From Gloeopeniophorella convolvens (lineage: Eukaryota; Basidiomycota; Agaricomycetes; Russulales), in assembly GCA_022496205.1 (NCBI GenBank), contig WTXD01000021.1:248001-312000 (forward strand): DNA of 64,000 bases, in the 5' to 3' direction. The notes under the pieces were generated by a model. The model made no database searches, had not been told where the DNA came from, and saw only the letters and a program-made list of their open reading frames with translations. The position numbers were made by a program, and so were the translations under genes. Positions 1 to 13,735 of the stretch are shown one piece after another (position 1 is the stretch's first letter; each line of letters opens with the position of its first letter).

Positions 1-953
1 CCGATCACTAAAGACCTTCCACCTTCGATCCAGGGGGCATTCAGTAGCACAGTCTGTCCACGGGCGGGGTATACAGCCTGGTCTTCCACACCCCCTAGAA
101 TACGCGCGCCAAGCCCTGCACAGACGATGACAGCATCAATAGGCCGTTCACCAGACCTGGCTCCTGTCACGAAAATCTCCACGCCGCCCTCTAGCACTTG
201 GGAGATATGTTGGATGGAAGCGCGCACAACGCGCCCTCCACGACCGAGGAAACGCGCGAGAAGGTACGGCAGATAGACTGGGGTGTTGATATTGACTGTC
301 GAGAAGGAGACAGCGGAGATTGCGTCTGGGACATGTGCAAAAGCGGAGGGATCCAAACGTCGGAACTGTGACGATGCATACGGTCAATCAGCCCCGGACC
401 AGCGTCTGAACGGCTCATGACCTACTTCAGGCGAGAAAGAGAGATCGGGATTCCCTTGCCCGGAGACGTAGTACTCAGTCTGCGGCGCACGTAAGAAGCA
501 ATGCTCAGCCTCGCTTCCCGGGGCTGACATTTCCCACATAATGTCGAAAGTCTCCTTTTCCAATTCTGCCACGCGCGACCGTTAGTGAACCTCGACCGAG
601 TTAAACGATGGATCCGCACTCTGCTGTCTCGGATCGCCTGTTGCAGTGGACGAGACATGGTGTGCTCCCTACAATGTCGCCATGATCAGTTTGAGGCTTC
701 CAAAGCCTGAGACTCGCTACTTACTGCCCAATGACTGGTATACTTGATCGTCTTCGGATCCGTTGGGAGCGTTTCGGCGAGAATGGTGACCGAATAACCC
801 CCTTTCTCTTGAATCTTGATAGCAGTAGTTAATCCAATTACCCCTGCAATTCGAGATGGGCGATGAGTCAGCTCTGTTACCTGTAGCTTTTATCGGCAGC
901 TTACCGGCACCGATGACGACGATGTTCTTTATCTGATCGTAGGGTTGAGACAT
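1..953 (-). CDS. DAO: D-amino-acid oxidase, FAD-dependent (3' end outside the window)
   Basis: Oxidative deamination of D-amino acids, normally in peroxisomes. The protein opens with MSQPYDQIKNIVVIGAG and runs after an intron into GVIGLTTA, a Rossmann FAD motif. Next come HWAGAHHVS, DPRQQ and ETFDIMWEMSAPG, and then VIVCAGLGARILGGVED and YPARGQTVLL, all in the order usual for the family. Introns read cleanly. One spans 566-619 (54 bp, CTAAC branch site) and joins DPRQQ to KLEKETF. Another of about 60 bp starts GTAGGT and ends CACAG. The ATG at 953 is chosen because no in-frame ATG lies upstream. The gene leaves the window on the left, so the C-terminal part and any peroxisomal signal cannot be seen. 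Family assignment is strong; substrate preference (acidic or neutral D-amino acids) is unknown. Confidence 0.9.
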
Positions 954-2102
954 TGAAGACACTCTGGAAGTAGCTCCTCGGGAAACAGGCGGCGATGGGT
1001 GCGGGGTGGTTTGGCCATCCTTTAAAGGTTCTACAGTGGGAAGTTATGATGTGCTTCCGATACGATGACCTTGGCAGGGCTGTACACCACATACATTGGG
1101 ACTGGTTAGTACTGTGCCTCGACCTCTGCACATCGGAAGCATTAGTAATTTCTAGCCCTTCCTAGCTCTGGTAGTGCATCGCCACCAGCCCTTGTTAAGG
1201 GCGACTTCGAACTGTCAGGTGCTGTACAGCCACACAAGCGGATGGATGGCGATTTGAATAGCCCACTTGGAGGTTTCCAGCTAAACGGTCGAGGTTCAAT
1301 TCATCCCATATACTGCCGGTTGCCGTTTTGCCCTCAAAGACTTGGGTTTGGCACCAGTGGTCGCATCGAAGACTCGTATGTCCAAATGATCAAGCAGAAT
1401 TGCGATGCGATGTCTTCTGGGCGTCAGAGTGGACCGGTACTCGGGCTGGCAATTTGGATGACATGTAAATAAATCATGGATTTGTCCCGACCAACAGGCG
1501 ATGCAGACTGTGACATCAAACCTATTGTTACATAGTGGATGGGCTGCGCGAAGACAGCTGATCCCTACCCCGGTGTACTGATACGTCAAAAGTGTACACG
1601 GATGACCTGTGACCCAGGGAGCATACAGCTGATTTGCGAAGCGATGCACAGACCTGCACAGACTATGGAGTGCAGGTGAAGCGGCCATGCCGACGGCAGG
1701 ATCCGAGACGACTGCGCAAGAGGACGATGCGGATACAAAGCAATACCGTATGCGATAGTACTAGTGGTAATTGACAGGACCCGGGGAGATATCACTCGTG
1801 ACACCCCTACGGCTAAGCTCATCAGCTTGGGATCTGAAGTTGAAGTGCCATAATCCACGGTCAGATATTCTTATGGTTGGTACGCGGTATGTGGCTTGAC
1901 GTGAGCAACTATAAGAACGCGTCGAGAGCCACAGTACATTGAAGTTGACATTACAAGCGGATATCTACTCGAGAGCAAAGCAATCACAACAAGCAATAAA
2001 TACGATAGCAATTACCGAGTGACCAGGTATGGCCCCTAGAATCGTCTACACGCGTCAGGCTTTCTTTACAGACTTCTTCTGCACCTGTTGTTTTATTTTT
2101 GC
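954..2102. other. Gene-free stretch between DAO and PDS5
   Basis: No reading frame here resembles a known protein or keeps reading across plausible introns. The left part should hold the DAO promoter. Around 1908-2000 there is a plus-strand TATAA-like sequence followed by an A-rich stretch that resembles a promoter and leader, but it leads only into the end of PDS5. It could drive a non-coding transcript or be a relic. Confidence 0.5.
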
Positions 2103-5100
2103 CTAGCTTACAGTCAGCGTGGGCAACGGCGACCTGAACGTGCTCACGTTTGCTCGCGTGCGTGCATCTCGTCCAGGCCGTCGACTCTCTGGGCGCTCGT
2201 CTTCTGAGCTCGAAGATTGTGCCCCAGTGAAGTCTCCGACCTGCTCTTCGACCGCTTCCTCGCTGTGATCGGAATCGGAGTGCTCTTGCTCAGACTCTTC
2301 GCTGTCGTCCTCAAAACGTTTGGTGCGGTTACTCCCTCGTGGTCGCCTCATGCGTGGGGTTAAACAGAGCAGAGATATTATAGAGTCCAAGCTTACTTCG
2401 CATGACCATTCGACCGATTGACAACTCTTTTCGCTTCCCTGCGTGTTTGCGGATGGGCTTTGGTCTGTCAAGGGCTCTGGCATCGCCGCCAGCCTTCGAC
2501 GACCTGGACTGCACGTTCACCCAGTCCAGAGCCTCTGCGGGGAGGAATACTTGTTTGAGAATCTAGGGGTGGCGTCAAAACAGGATCCGGTCGTTCGACC
2601 ATTCAAGGACAGAGTTGTTACCTTGTTGGCTGCTTCTGCATTTGGCAATGGGCGGAGTATCCCCGTAGGCATCTTCACCTTTGAAGGGATGCTTTGAAGC
2701 GCCCACGAACGCGCCTTTGCAAGGGCCTTGATGATATGCTGCGAAAGTTCGCTGAGGGCATACAAATACTGCATCCTTATTATTTTCCGATCCGGGAAGG
2801 AGCACAAGAAGCCTACGAACCTCGCTATAAAGGTGCGACTCCGAATCGCGAACAGTTTTCGCTTTTCCGGCGAGGTGGAAGAGGAGCGAAACGTTCTCCG
2901 CAGAGGCGACGGACTCAAGGTAAAAGTCGATGTATCTGAATCGTCATGTGATGTTGCAGGTTGAGATGGTGACGATGATGATTGCTATGGAAAGGCGTAC
3001 TTTGCCATATCCGGTAAACCTTCTTGGGTGAGGGCGAAGTCGGGATGATGCGCAAGTAGATGAAGGAATTGCACGAAGATCATCTCAAAGCGGTTGACTC
3101 TCGCACCTACGCGTGATGTGTAAATTAGCACGCGGGTCCGAATCCCACCAGACAGAGACTGACTCGGAGAAGAGGCGCGATAAGCTAACTCGACGTATGC
3201 TTTAGCCTGGTTTTCATGAGCTTCCGCTTTTAGTAGCAAGTCGTGTAACTAACCGTGGCTTTGACATCCGGTTCAGGGTCGTGCACTGTCAAGAAGGGTA
3301 TTACGTTGAAGTGAGGAGGGAGTAGTTGACGAGTGGCGAGAGTTATGTATTTCTGTAAGAATATCATCCGAACTTGATAGCAAGGGTCCTGATAGCAGCA
3401 TGAACACACATCTCTCCGCGCTGCATTCGAGTACTGACCTGGGCCGTGATTGCGAGCAGAGCGAAATTTTGTGAAATGGCGGATGCATATTGTGAGACAG
3501 TGGAAAGGTGTAGCAAAGACACGGCCGCCTGCAACCGCATGCGGGCCCTTACTTGGGGGCTGCGTTTCGGGGGGTTGTCAGCACAGTCTATCTGGCTTGG
3601 AAAGTTGTGAAGTAACGTACTCATCCTTGCCGTTTCCGTGCAATGATCCGTTATGTTCTAGCAAGGTGAAGAACATCTTTAGCACGGGGGTAGTCACCTC
3701 CAGAGCAGTATCTGATGCCACATGAGCTAGGCATCGGTTCCGGCAAACTTTCAGGGCCAGAATTCTTGTTCGCAGGGAAGATGACAGGTTGTCGTTCTCC
3801 ACCCATTCAACATCAGAGTCCATATCGTCCTGGATAAGTAGAAAGGCATCAGTCAGATGACGGTAATAGTGAGATATTCTGAGCGCGCACGGGGCTCAAA
3901 GGGCTGGGGCTCATAAGAACTTTCTTCACAAGGAAGTTCATTATAGTCTCGCTCCGGCTCTCGAAAGCATCGGGGGATGTCCGAGCAAACTCTACCAAGG
4001 CTGCAACATGTGCAACCAGTTTGTGTTCGTCAACATCGGTAAGGTCGTTGGCGATGGTCTGGAGAGGCCTGTCAGCAATCGTGGCAATCGGGTGACCTAG
4101 CACGTACATCAACGGCATCCGAGCTCAGCTTCTCTCCGTTCTTCAACTTGCCAAGTAGCCTAGCGGAATGTTTGGCATGTCGATGATTATCTTCCAGCAC
4201 AGATCGCGTGACCCGTTCGCCAGTGCGCCTTGTGCAGTCGTCAGCGATTGAAGGAAGGGTATATATGACACTTTACTTGTCACCAGGCGCAAGTTTCTCA
4301 TCCCAATTTGTGAGAGAGGCCAGAGCTTGAAGACAAACCTCGACGAGCCGAGGGTTCTTCTCATCAGCAATGGCCTTTGTCAACTCTCCAATATGAGCTT
4401 TGTATATCGAAGGGCAGTGCTTTGAGATGGAACTCAGGATGGCCTGAGAATTGTTCGCTAGAAGCTGGGCTTGGCTTGTCCCATAGCCGTCGCCAGTAGG
4501 ATCTCCTCGTTGTAGGTGTCTGAGTAAAGATGGCACTGATGACTGGTTGATCAGTCGCAGACTCGCTCTGCGCAGAACCGTCCCCATTGTAGAAAGGATG
4601 CCGGCTGAAGACTGTTCCAAGCGCCTGAGAAACTCTCTCTGATCCAGATGGCTGAGTGGAAGCGAGAATACACGCAACGTGTTGTACATACCGATGATTT
4701 GACCAACAATTTGAGATTTGTCTGCGGGTCCATACAAACTTCCAAGAGTTTATATAGGCGACTTTCGTTCAATTTAGCAAAAGCGCTAAGGTCATCGACA
4801 GCCTTTTGCGGATCCGGGAGTGTGGCTGAAGAAATATCAGAAAAGAATTGTGCCTTCAAGTTGCCGCCAACCTGAGAGCCTATTGATACAGGCGTTCAGC
4901 TTGCGGACCGTGTCTTCTTCATTCTCATCGATGATACCAGCCTGGTGAGACAGCATGATTCAGCGCTTCGGCAATGAGATAATTCGGTACCTACGTTATT
5001 CTCTCGACAGCACTGTACGAACCGTTCATATACGGACGGCCGGCTAAGAGCAATTAGCCAGACACGGGTAGGACGATGAAGTTCCTTACGCAAGTTTGAG

Positions 5101-6962
5101 GCCAGAAAAACTGATGAGAGAGGCGATGGCCTTCTCGTCGAGGAACTTCATGGTCGTCAGCAGCCTGTCGGTCCAAACGGACTCGTCCATATCGGCCTCT
5201 CTGGACGAAGCCAAAAGGGGGAAGACAAATTCCGCCAAAGTGTGCTCAGCAACAGCTCTGAATGCACATCAGCCTTGTGTAGGCATGCGAAGGACGAGCG
5301 ACTTACTTCACTTCTTGTGAGTTTATCATTTTAAGAAGAGACTGCGGGATCCAGGAGAATTGTTTGATTGCACCCTGATCACCATTCTCACTTTGCCTTG
5401 GTTAGGCAACAGGAATTCAATATGTGATGAAGCTCACATCTCAGGGTATGCAAGACTGTACAACTTCCCGATGCTGTTCAGTGCCTCCACGCGCACTACG
5501 CCCTGAACATCAATCAGATACACATCAAATCATGGGAAACGTAAACCACCTTCTTGTCAAATCCTCTTTCCGCCACGCTTCTCAGTTGTTGCTCCGAGAC
5601 ATGGTGTAAAGCAGTTTCATAATCCAGTTGGGAATAGAGCTTGCAGACCGCGGCTCTGATTTTCTCATCCGGATCAAGTAATTTTGTCCCGAGAGCCTCT
5701 GAGTTCCTAGAAGTGAGCGACACTCCAGGGGCACGAACAGGGACATACCTTCCACAACATCCTTTTGTTCGGGAAGATTTACAAGCAATCCGTGGGCAGC
5801 TTCCACGAACGCCAATCGAACCACAGGAGACTTGTCGTTCCTCCGAAGCATCCAGAAGTTCCAGGTTGTAGGATACTTTCGCACGAGATCCATGCCCCCT
5901 TTGTCCGAGAACATCTCTCCCAAGACCTGAGTCGCCATGCAACGCAGCGTGAGATCCTCGACACGCAACTCTTCTTCCAATTGGGGGATGACCAAATGAA
6001 GAAGGGAAGGGCACGACTTGTTGAGCTGTTTCACTAGCTCATGTGCCTTCCGGACATCGTCAAGTTCCTCTTCTGGAGTGTGCTGCACGATTATTTCCGT
6101 AAAGTACTGGCAGATGTGCCGTTGGAGCTTGTCTGAAGTGGTATTGCAAACTTGGACAGCGAGGCGATAGGCAGGGTTATCATGTCCCTGGGGAAGCAAT
6201 AGTCAGCGTTGAGGGCTAGGCGGGTGAACCGGAGGGATCCCCCGTAAGAAACGCGAATCAATTGTGAGGTATGTTTCGGTAACGTGCGGGCCTGAATGCA
6301 ATGGGCATGGGGGGTGGAAGAAGGCAACGGGCACCCACCACGTTCTTGTCGAGGAATTGTGCCATAATTATGTCCATCAACTCGGAGGGGAGAGTGGTGG
6401 ACTCGTCTATAAGAGCGACAAGAACATCCGCCATGTGAAGCTCGATCTTCTTGGCAAGGTCGTGGCGGACCAGGGCAAAGAAGTCACGGAAGACATCTAT
6501 CATAAGCTCTTCGGCATTCGGTAAATCACAAACGAGAACGACGCTCTTGACGGTCGATAGAGACTCCAAAAGATGGAAGTACTCATTGTAATATGGGGAG
6601 TCTGGCCCTTTGAGACCCGTGGCAAGCTGGCGGAAGAAGAACTGGAAGATGTCGCGAAGTTCGTTGTGAGTGTAAGGCGCATCAGGAGCGAATAGCCTGA
6701 GGATATCGGCTAAACAGCATGCAGCGTAGGCTTTGACCCCGCGGTCCTTGTGGAGGAGAATAGTGTTGTGAATGAGCTCCTTGCGCGCGGTCGCGAGGGT
6801 GGACGTGTCGACGCGATCCTGGTCCAGTTCGGCGAGCTGGGTGTGGAGACCCTTCAGCTTCTTGAGAAGGGCATCCGTAGAGAGACCTTTCCCGGCAAGC
6901 TTGTCGTGGAACTTGAGCTTCTGCGGCGAGACCTGGCCCGCACCGCGAGTCTGAGCTACCAT
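2103..6962 (-). CDS. PDS5: Sister-chromatid cohesion protein Pds5
   Basis: HEAT-repeat regulator that binds the cohesin ring and works with Wapl, Eco1 and Scc2 in loading, acetylation and release. The N-terminus (MVAQTRGAG, LKFHDKLAGKGLS, LKKLKGLHTQLAELDQ) is the typical Pds5 start. It continues with CCLADILRLFAPDAPYT and LRDIFQFFFRQL, then FHLLESLSTVKSVVL. HEAT-like helices follow through many exons with introns near 50-60 bp. The tail (2103-2480) is acidic and serine-rich (DDSEESEQEHSDSDHSEE), as expected for nuclear Pds5. The ATG at 6962 is preferred because the frame just upstream lacks family-like sequence. Its promoter is shared with divergent NAA15, 205 bp away. Not every internal exon was checked base by base. 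Confidence 0.93.
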
Positions 6963-7167
6963 GACGCCGAGGGCGACGTTGACCGGGGTGAAACAAGGTG
7001 GAAGCGCGCTGATCGAGACGCGGCGCGTTGTGTGCACTTGTTGGCTTAGTTATGTAATCAGCTGCGAGGGCAGGAATTGTGATTGCCTTGTGCCGCCTTG
7101 TGTCTGTCGTTGGGAGTGTGAAATCTATCACCGCTCCGAGATCCTTTCCTCGCACATTGTCTCCAAC
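6963..7167. promoter_or_regulatory. Divergent promoter PDS5 / NAA15
   Basis: A 205-bp gap separates two opposite start codons (PDS5 on minus, NAA15 on plus), so both promoters must overlap here or extend into coding sequence. It holds a GACGCGG half-like box near 7017 but no full ACGCGT, and no clear TATA box. Confidence 0.6.
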
Positions 7168-10100
7168 ATGGCTCCAATACCTGCCAAAAGAGCCCTTCCT
7201 TCTAAGGAATCTTCCCTGTTTCGGGAGCTTTTGAATCTCTACGAAACTCGTCAGCTGAAGAAAGGTCAGAAGACTGCCGATCAAATCCTCAAGAAGTTCC
7301 CAGAGCACGGAGGTCCGTATAAACTGTCTATAGGCAGGCCAATCTGATGGTAGGGAATTTCCCCAGAGACTTTATGTATGAAGGGCCTCATTCTAACCCA
7401 CATGGGTAAGAGAGAAGAGGGACTCGAACTCGTCAAGAAGGGTGTTCGCTTGGACTTGACATCCCACATTGTTTGGCACGTCTTTGGCCTCATTCAAAAG
7501 GGGGAGAAGAACTACGAAGAAGCATTGAAGTCCTACACTCAGGCTCTCCGCTTCGACAAGGTGAGCAAAAATTCAATGTATATGCGCCGTTACTTGGCGT
7601 GTGCATCGCATCACTCTGGCCTCGGTGTTCTCTGCTGCCGATGAACAATTTCTCTGCCATTGGTCAGGTCATTCGACACGTTACCTCCAGCTTCTCATCT
7701 TTGGTCCGCGAGTGGAGATTTGAAATCTGATTCGCCGACCTATTCTATACCCAAATCAGGAGAATATGAATATACTACGCGACGCGGCACACCTTCAAAC
7801 CCAGCTTCGCCTCTACGATGGACTTGTAGACACCCGCTTCCTTCTCTTAAGGCTGCGACCAAATCTGCGGCAGAACTGGATTGCCCTTGCCGTAGCATAC
7901 CACCTGAATGACAATTTGCCAGAAGCCAAGAACGTTCTGGAGCACTACGAACGGTCGTTGAAGGTCTGTGCTTCATCGCTTGTATCTTGTATCATCCTCA
8001 TATCAACGTTGGACTCCCGTTACTTCTATTCCAGAACGTGCCCGACTATGATCCAGAACAATCAGATCTTCTGCTTTACCACGTCCGCGTTCTGGAGGAC
8101 ATGGGTGAACATGCCGAAGCGCTCACTCTGCTGGACACCAATGCAAAAGCTAGAGCGATTGTAGACCGAGTTGCTGTCATGGAGACAAGAGGTATGGTGC
8201 ATGATCCGCTCTAGTACTCTCTTTCTCATGTTGGTTGTACTAGCTCGGATACTGTCGAAGCAAGGACCGAGCGCTGAAGCTGAACAAGCATGGCGTGCTT
8301 TGATTGAACAAAATCCAGATAACATTGCATACTACTATGGCTTGTTCAACAGCAAGGGCATCGACCTTGGTAAGCCCAACCCAATACCAATTACCCATAC
8401 ATCCTAATCATTACGGCAGGAGCTGTTACGGACGCCAATCGCCCCGAGGTGCTCCAGTTACTACGAGATCTTTCGGCGCAGACACCTCGCAGTATCACGC
8501 CAAAACGGTTCGAGTTGATGGTTGCCCCACGTCAGTCGTGCACGGCCGTTCACTGTGAGAGCCAAATGCTCATCGAGTAAATCACAGCGGAAGATTTCAA
8601 GCCACTTGTCAATACATATCTGCTTCGCGGCCTAGACAAAGGCATACCTTCTTTGTTTGTTGACTTGAAACCGCTGTATCAGGATATCCAGAAACGGGAC
8701 ATTGTGGAAGAGCTCGTAGAAGGCTATCGAAAGGTACTAGAAAGTGGCCGCGCGATAGACGAACCTCCAGAAACCCCTTCGGAACAGCCAGACGGCGATG
8801 TGCCAACAACTTACCTATGGACACTATACTTCCTTGCCCAGCACTTCTCGCACATAGGTCGTCATGCGCATGCCTTATCCCTACTTTCTGCTGCCCTCGC
8901 TCATACTCCAACTCTTCCGGAGCTCCATGCATTGAGGGGTCGCATATTGAAGCGCCTAGGAGACCCTTATGGGGCTTCGGCCGCTGTCAACGACGCTCGT
9001 CTCCTGGATGGTCAAGACCGCTTCTTGAACACCAAATCGGCCAAGTATAAGCTCAGGGCTGGTCTCGTTGAAGAAGCCGGCGAGATCTTCGGTCTGTTCA
9101 CAAAGGTACCGCTGTCTCTAGCATATATTCGACACTGCTCTCACACGCGCTTCTGTTCAGAAAGACGCTATCAGCCCTGGGGCAGACTTGGAAGAGATGC
9201 AGTCTCTTCTATATCTCACTGAGGAAGGTGACGCGCATCGACGCAAGGGCAAGCTCCACTACGCTCTCAAAAAGTACCACGCCGTGCGAAAGGTCAGTCA
9301 TCTGACCGCGACGGAAAACATCGCGTAGCTGACAATTATGCAGGTCTTCGAAGAATTTGAAGACGACCAATTCGATTTCCATGGCTATTCCTTAAGAAAG
9401 TTCACCATTAATATCTACTTGAAGTACGACCTTATGTACGCTGGCAAGACCACTTCTCACATATTCTCTAGTCTTCTCTCTTGGGAGGACCGCGTCTGGT
9501 CTCACCCTTCATATATCTCTTCTGCCGTGTCGGCTGCACAGGTGCGCCCCCTTTCGTTGCCAGTATCAAGAATGATACTCAGACGCGCTCGTAGATCTAC
9601 GTTCGCATCACCGACGACCCATCCCTTGTGAAGAACGTCCTGTCTACTGGTACTGGTACCCCCCGTCGGGTCGCGAAGGCGTTCCTGATGGCTTCCTTTA
9701 CAGGTATGACAGCAGAAGAGGAGAAGAAGGCTAAGAAGAAGGCTAAGAAGGCCCAGCAGAGGCAGGAAGAGCTCAAGAAAGGTGTGATACAACATCTTAA
9801 TTTCGCGCTGCACTACTTGATGTATAGCAGCAGCAGCCGCATCGACGAACGAGGATAAAGGTCTTGACATAACACCCGCGAAAGACGAAGACCCTGATGG
9901 CGTCAAATTGCTATCGAGTCCCGAACCGCTCGAACGTGCCTGGAAGCTATTGGCTCCCCTGCTGGCGACTTCCACAAGGAACATCGATTTGTGGATTACG
10001 GCCTACGACGTCGCAGTCCGTCGAGGTGCGCCCCACATGGCCCAGGTGCCTGCATAATTAATGCTATCATAGGCAAGTATCTCCAAGCCGTCCGAGCGCT

Positions 10101-10702
10101 CAATAACGCAAAGGCTCTTGATCCTGAACACCCTGAGCTGCACGTCCGTTATCTGCACTTCCGAAAGTCATGTCAGGCCCCCCTTGTCGCTCAATGAGCG
10201 CGGCTGATAGTCCTGCCCTAGATACCAGCGTACCCCCACCGACCTCGGCCACGGTCGGAGCAGCAATTTCCTCTGCCTTGGAGGCTCTGATCCCCGGGGA
10301 AATCTCACTGGAAGCCTACAACGCAGAGTACCTGCAGCGGCATTCCACGGATGCCAAAGCATTGCTGGGTGCCGCAAAAGGCCTCCATGCCCTTGGTAGC
10401 CCCAGAGACGAGGTTGAGGGTGTGGTGATCGGCTCCCTCAATCCTGGCGTGGACATGCCTTTTCAAGTGAGTAGGCGCCACCAGTCTTGACCGACTCATC
10501 ATCATCTGAGCATCGCCACACGTAGACTGCGCTTGAAGTGTGGTCGTTCCTGAAGGATATTGATTCGCCACGCGCTGAGGAGTTCCGAGCAGCTTGCGAT
10601 CGCCAGTTCGCCCTGTCGACGGTATTCAAGACACCGGAGGAGCTTGCTGTTATTCAATCACAGGGGACCCCTATCGAGGTACAGCAGGAGATTGACAATT
10701 GA
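7168..10702 (+). CDS. NAA15: N-alpha-acetyltransferase NatA auxiliary subunit Naa15
   Basis: TPR scaffold that anchors the catalytic subunit Naa10 to the ribosome for co-translational N-terminal acetylation. The start MAPIPAKRALPSKESSLF and the following ELLNLYETRQLKKGQKTAD are typical. TPR helices follow (GLILTHMGKREEGLELVKKG; NYEEALKSYTQALRFD; NWIALAVAYHLNDNLPEA). Near 9710-9780 is the Lys-rich stretch KKAKKKAKKAQQRQEELKK characteristic of Naa15 proteins. The C-terminus ends FKTPEELAVI...EVQQEIDN, with stop at 10700-10702. About ten short introns interrupt the frame; for example the one after PEHG (about 7311) rejoins at ETLCMKGLIL. I saw no frame break. Head-to-head with PDS5. Confidence 0.92.
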
Positions 10703-11664
10703 GCACTGATGCCTCGCACTGGCGAGTAGACAGGTCGTAGGCGGTGACGTGCCGCCCCGGACGATGTCACCTACCCACCCATTCCATATACACTCCCCAC
10801 CACTTCACTATTCGCTTGGACTTACACTAAGCGAGAAAGTGCTACACTACGACATCATAGATTCGTTTTACACTATGTTCTACCATGAAACCTCCGACGC
10901 TCCGACGCGGGTGCGGGACCGAAACCTCACACCCGAATGGAGGGATACGTGCAGATGCGCGATGACAGGGGTCCTGGACACAGAGGCCAATTCCCGGATT
11001 TGCATACAACTTTAGGTGCCTTACAGGCCGGCGGGCAACGAGCGTCGTTGAGTCGGAACGCAACGACCCGGGACACGTTTCATGAACAAAACAAGGATGC
11101 AGAAGAGGTGTGACGCATCCTCAAACCCGTTTACAGGCTCCGCGCGAGTCACAACGCAGAGGCGGCGTCTGTTGTAGCGACGCGCGTCTGCACGCACTCA
11201 ATTTTGTTCTGATTTGGGTTGCAATCGAAGATTTTCGTTGCAGCGTTGAGCAGGAAGGAATTTGTGCGCGCTTAAATTAGGCCGCAGGGTAGCTTCGAAC
11301 AGCCTGCCACCGGCGCTTCGAGGTGGGCAGACATAGCGATGTCCCCGGGGCCTTATAGCTGTGCCTGCTCTAGTGCCAAACAGTACGGTTGGTGGTAAAA
11401 AAAAAAATGCGTAGATGTCGAAACATTGATGTTCGGATGGTTCGAGCTCATAACACTCCCATAACGCTCCGCGGTCCGAGTTCAAACGTTAAACGCTCGG
11501 GGTACTGTATGGAACGCCCGAGGTATGAGCTATCGTGGGAATTCGGAGATACAACTTTGCGAGATGGAACTGTACAGTAGACAGACCATCGGAAGATGCC
11601 GTACTAACATCCCAGCCCTCCCGACACAAGCCCAGCAAGCTCATCGCCGCCCCACGCATCAAAC
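10703..11664. other. Intergenic region NAA15 - eL42
   Basis: About 960 bp with no supportable gene. It contains an A-run near 11397-11407 and the promoter and leader of the ribosomal protein gene that follows. No RNA gene was recognised. Confidence 0.5.
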
Positions 11665-12321
<657 letters not shown>

Positions 12322-12517
12322 ATGTTTGCTGTATCCTATCTCTCGGCATGGCTTTCTCTGCTTTGATCATGTATACAAATCCCATATGATATGCAATACG
12401 CCGTATGCACGTCATGACCCGATCGATATCCAAAGCGAGCTGGAGACGAGCTACGGAGGCGATAAGCTATGACCCGCTCCGACCTATCATTCAGCTGGAT
12501 CTGATGAGCGCGCACCC

Positions 12518-12539
12518 CGCGCGCACTCCTGTGCGCGCG
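12518..12539. repeat. GC-rich perfect hairpin
   Basis: Arms CGCGCGCAC and GTGCGCGCG pair over 9 bp around a TCCT loop. It lies about 200 bp after the eL42 stop codon. It could be an RNA structure in the 3' UTR or simply a palindrome; function unknown. Confidence 0.6.
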
Positions 12540-12944
12540 CCTGGGTCTAGGCCTTTACTGTTCCAAAAGTGCTAGTGAGACCGCAGCAGACCGCCCGAGT
12601 GGCAACGAAGAAGGTGGGACAAGTTGGTGTTACAACCTCTCACATCGGGCCTGGCGCCAGGTTACGCGTATCTCGGAACGTGGAACGGTGCCATTAGATG
12701 CGACGATTGGTCGTCGCCGAGGTAGATCCCCGAGAACGGAGATGGCAGGGTGAGAAGGAGGACCCCGCGTGAGTTTTTGCTCAGAGGAACAGTGCCGAAC
12801 AGTACGCGCTTACATACGCACGTTATCTGCGGGTACACATACGGTGGACCGAACGGTCAGCAGGGAGTTCGTATCATTACAACAAGGATCAATACATCCT
12901 ATTGCGTTGCGTTTGCGGGGGCGTGCTCCTCGGATGTGGGCACT

Positions 12945-13237
12945 GATAGTGGCGGAGCAGGGAAGTACGTCAAGTGACGCAGTCTGCAGGGTCACTGAAA
13001 GGTACGCGATGGTTTAAAAAAGATCTAGAAGTCGGGAGGGCGCAAGCCGGTATATGCGAGAGAAGCGCACAGGGTGAACGATTGTGCTACGGGGGTCGGG
13101 GGATGAGCAAGGGCGGTGTAGGGCCCGTGGCGGTTCCGACTGATAGTGGCGGAGGCCGGGTGTGGTGATGACAGGGACCAGCGAAGAAGACGGGCGGGGT
13201 ACTTAGATCTAGCTACCATAATGTGCGATAGTGGCGG
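12945..13237 (+). promoter_or_regulatory. Three copies of GATAGTGGCGG upstream of HMGR
   Basis: The 11-mer occurs at 12945-12955, 13142-13152 and 13227-13237, all in the same orientation. The first two copies extend to a shared 16-mer (ACTGATAGTGGCGGAG). They sit 0.5-0.8 kb before the HMG-CoA reductase start. That they bind a regulator is inference. Confidence 0.45.
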
Positions 13238-13735
13238 GACACGGACGGAATGCGGTGCAACACGGTAATCGGTCGGATGGTACGGGCTTGAGCCGCTGGA
13301 GCCTGGAGATGCTGCGCCTCGCTCTGGGCTCTTACAGCTCATAGGCTGGAGCACACTCTGAAACCGAAACAGCCAATCAGGGAGAAAGGCACAAAAGACG
13401 CCGGTCCGCTGTCCGGGGTCTTTGTCATAGCCGGTGCCAGTCGCGCTCTCGCAGAAATCAAATAAATGACCCGTTGCAAGTCGTCCCACTCTCTCTTTTC
13501 CTCGCGTTCCCATCCTCTCGCTTCCTTCCTTCCCTCGTTCGTTCACTCGTACGATTGTCCCCCGAGTCTCCGTATTTACCCATAGACTTTTCTTATTTCA
13601 CCAGCAAAGGTTCGTCAGCCTCTCCTCCCCTCACGACACAACCGTGTAACCACCTGGCTCACCTGCTCTCGATCTTGCCAGCTGCTAATCCCTTCAGTAC
13701 CCCGCCTCGACGCGTAAATTGCACCCTCGCCCACT

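Larger units (their letters stand above)
12322..13735. other. eL42 3' region and HMG-CoA reductase upstream region
   Basis: 1.4 kb without a supportable gene. It has a perfect GC hairpin at 12518-12539, three copies of GATAGTGGCGG at 12945, 13142 and 13227, and a pyrimidine-rich tract (about 13476-13560) typical of strong fungal promoters. An upstream ATG at 13465 opens a 37-codon frame ending at the TAG near 13577; it would be a uORF only if transcription starts before it. Confidence 0.6.

Noticed and set aside
1242..1858. Overlapping open frames between DAO and PDS5
   Set aside because: Composition looks random, no introns extend them and no motif was recognised.
6963..7167. MluI-box control of PDS5 like WAPL/BIR1
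   Set aside because: Only a partial GACGCGG is present; no full ACGCGT was seen in the 205-bp promoter.
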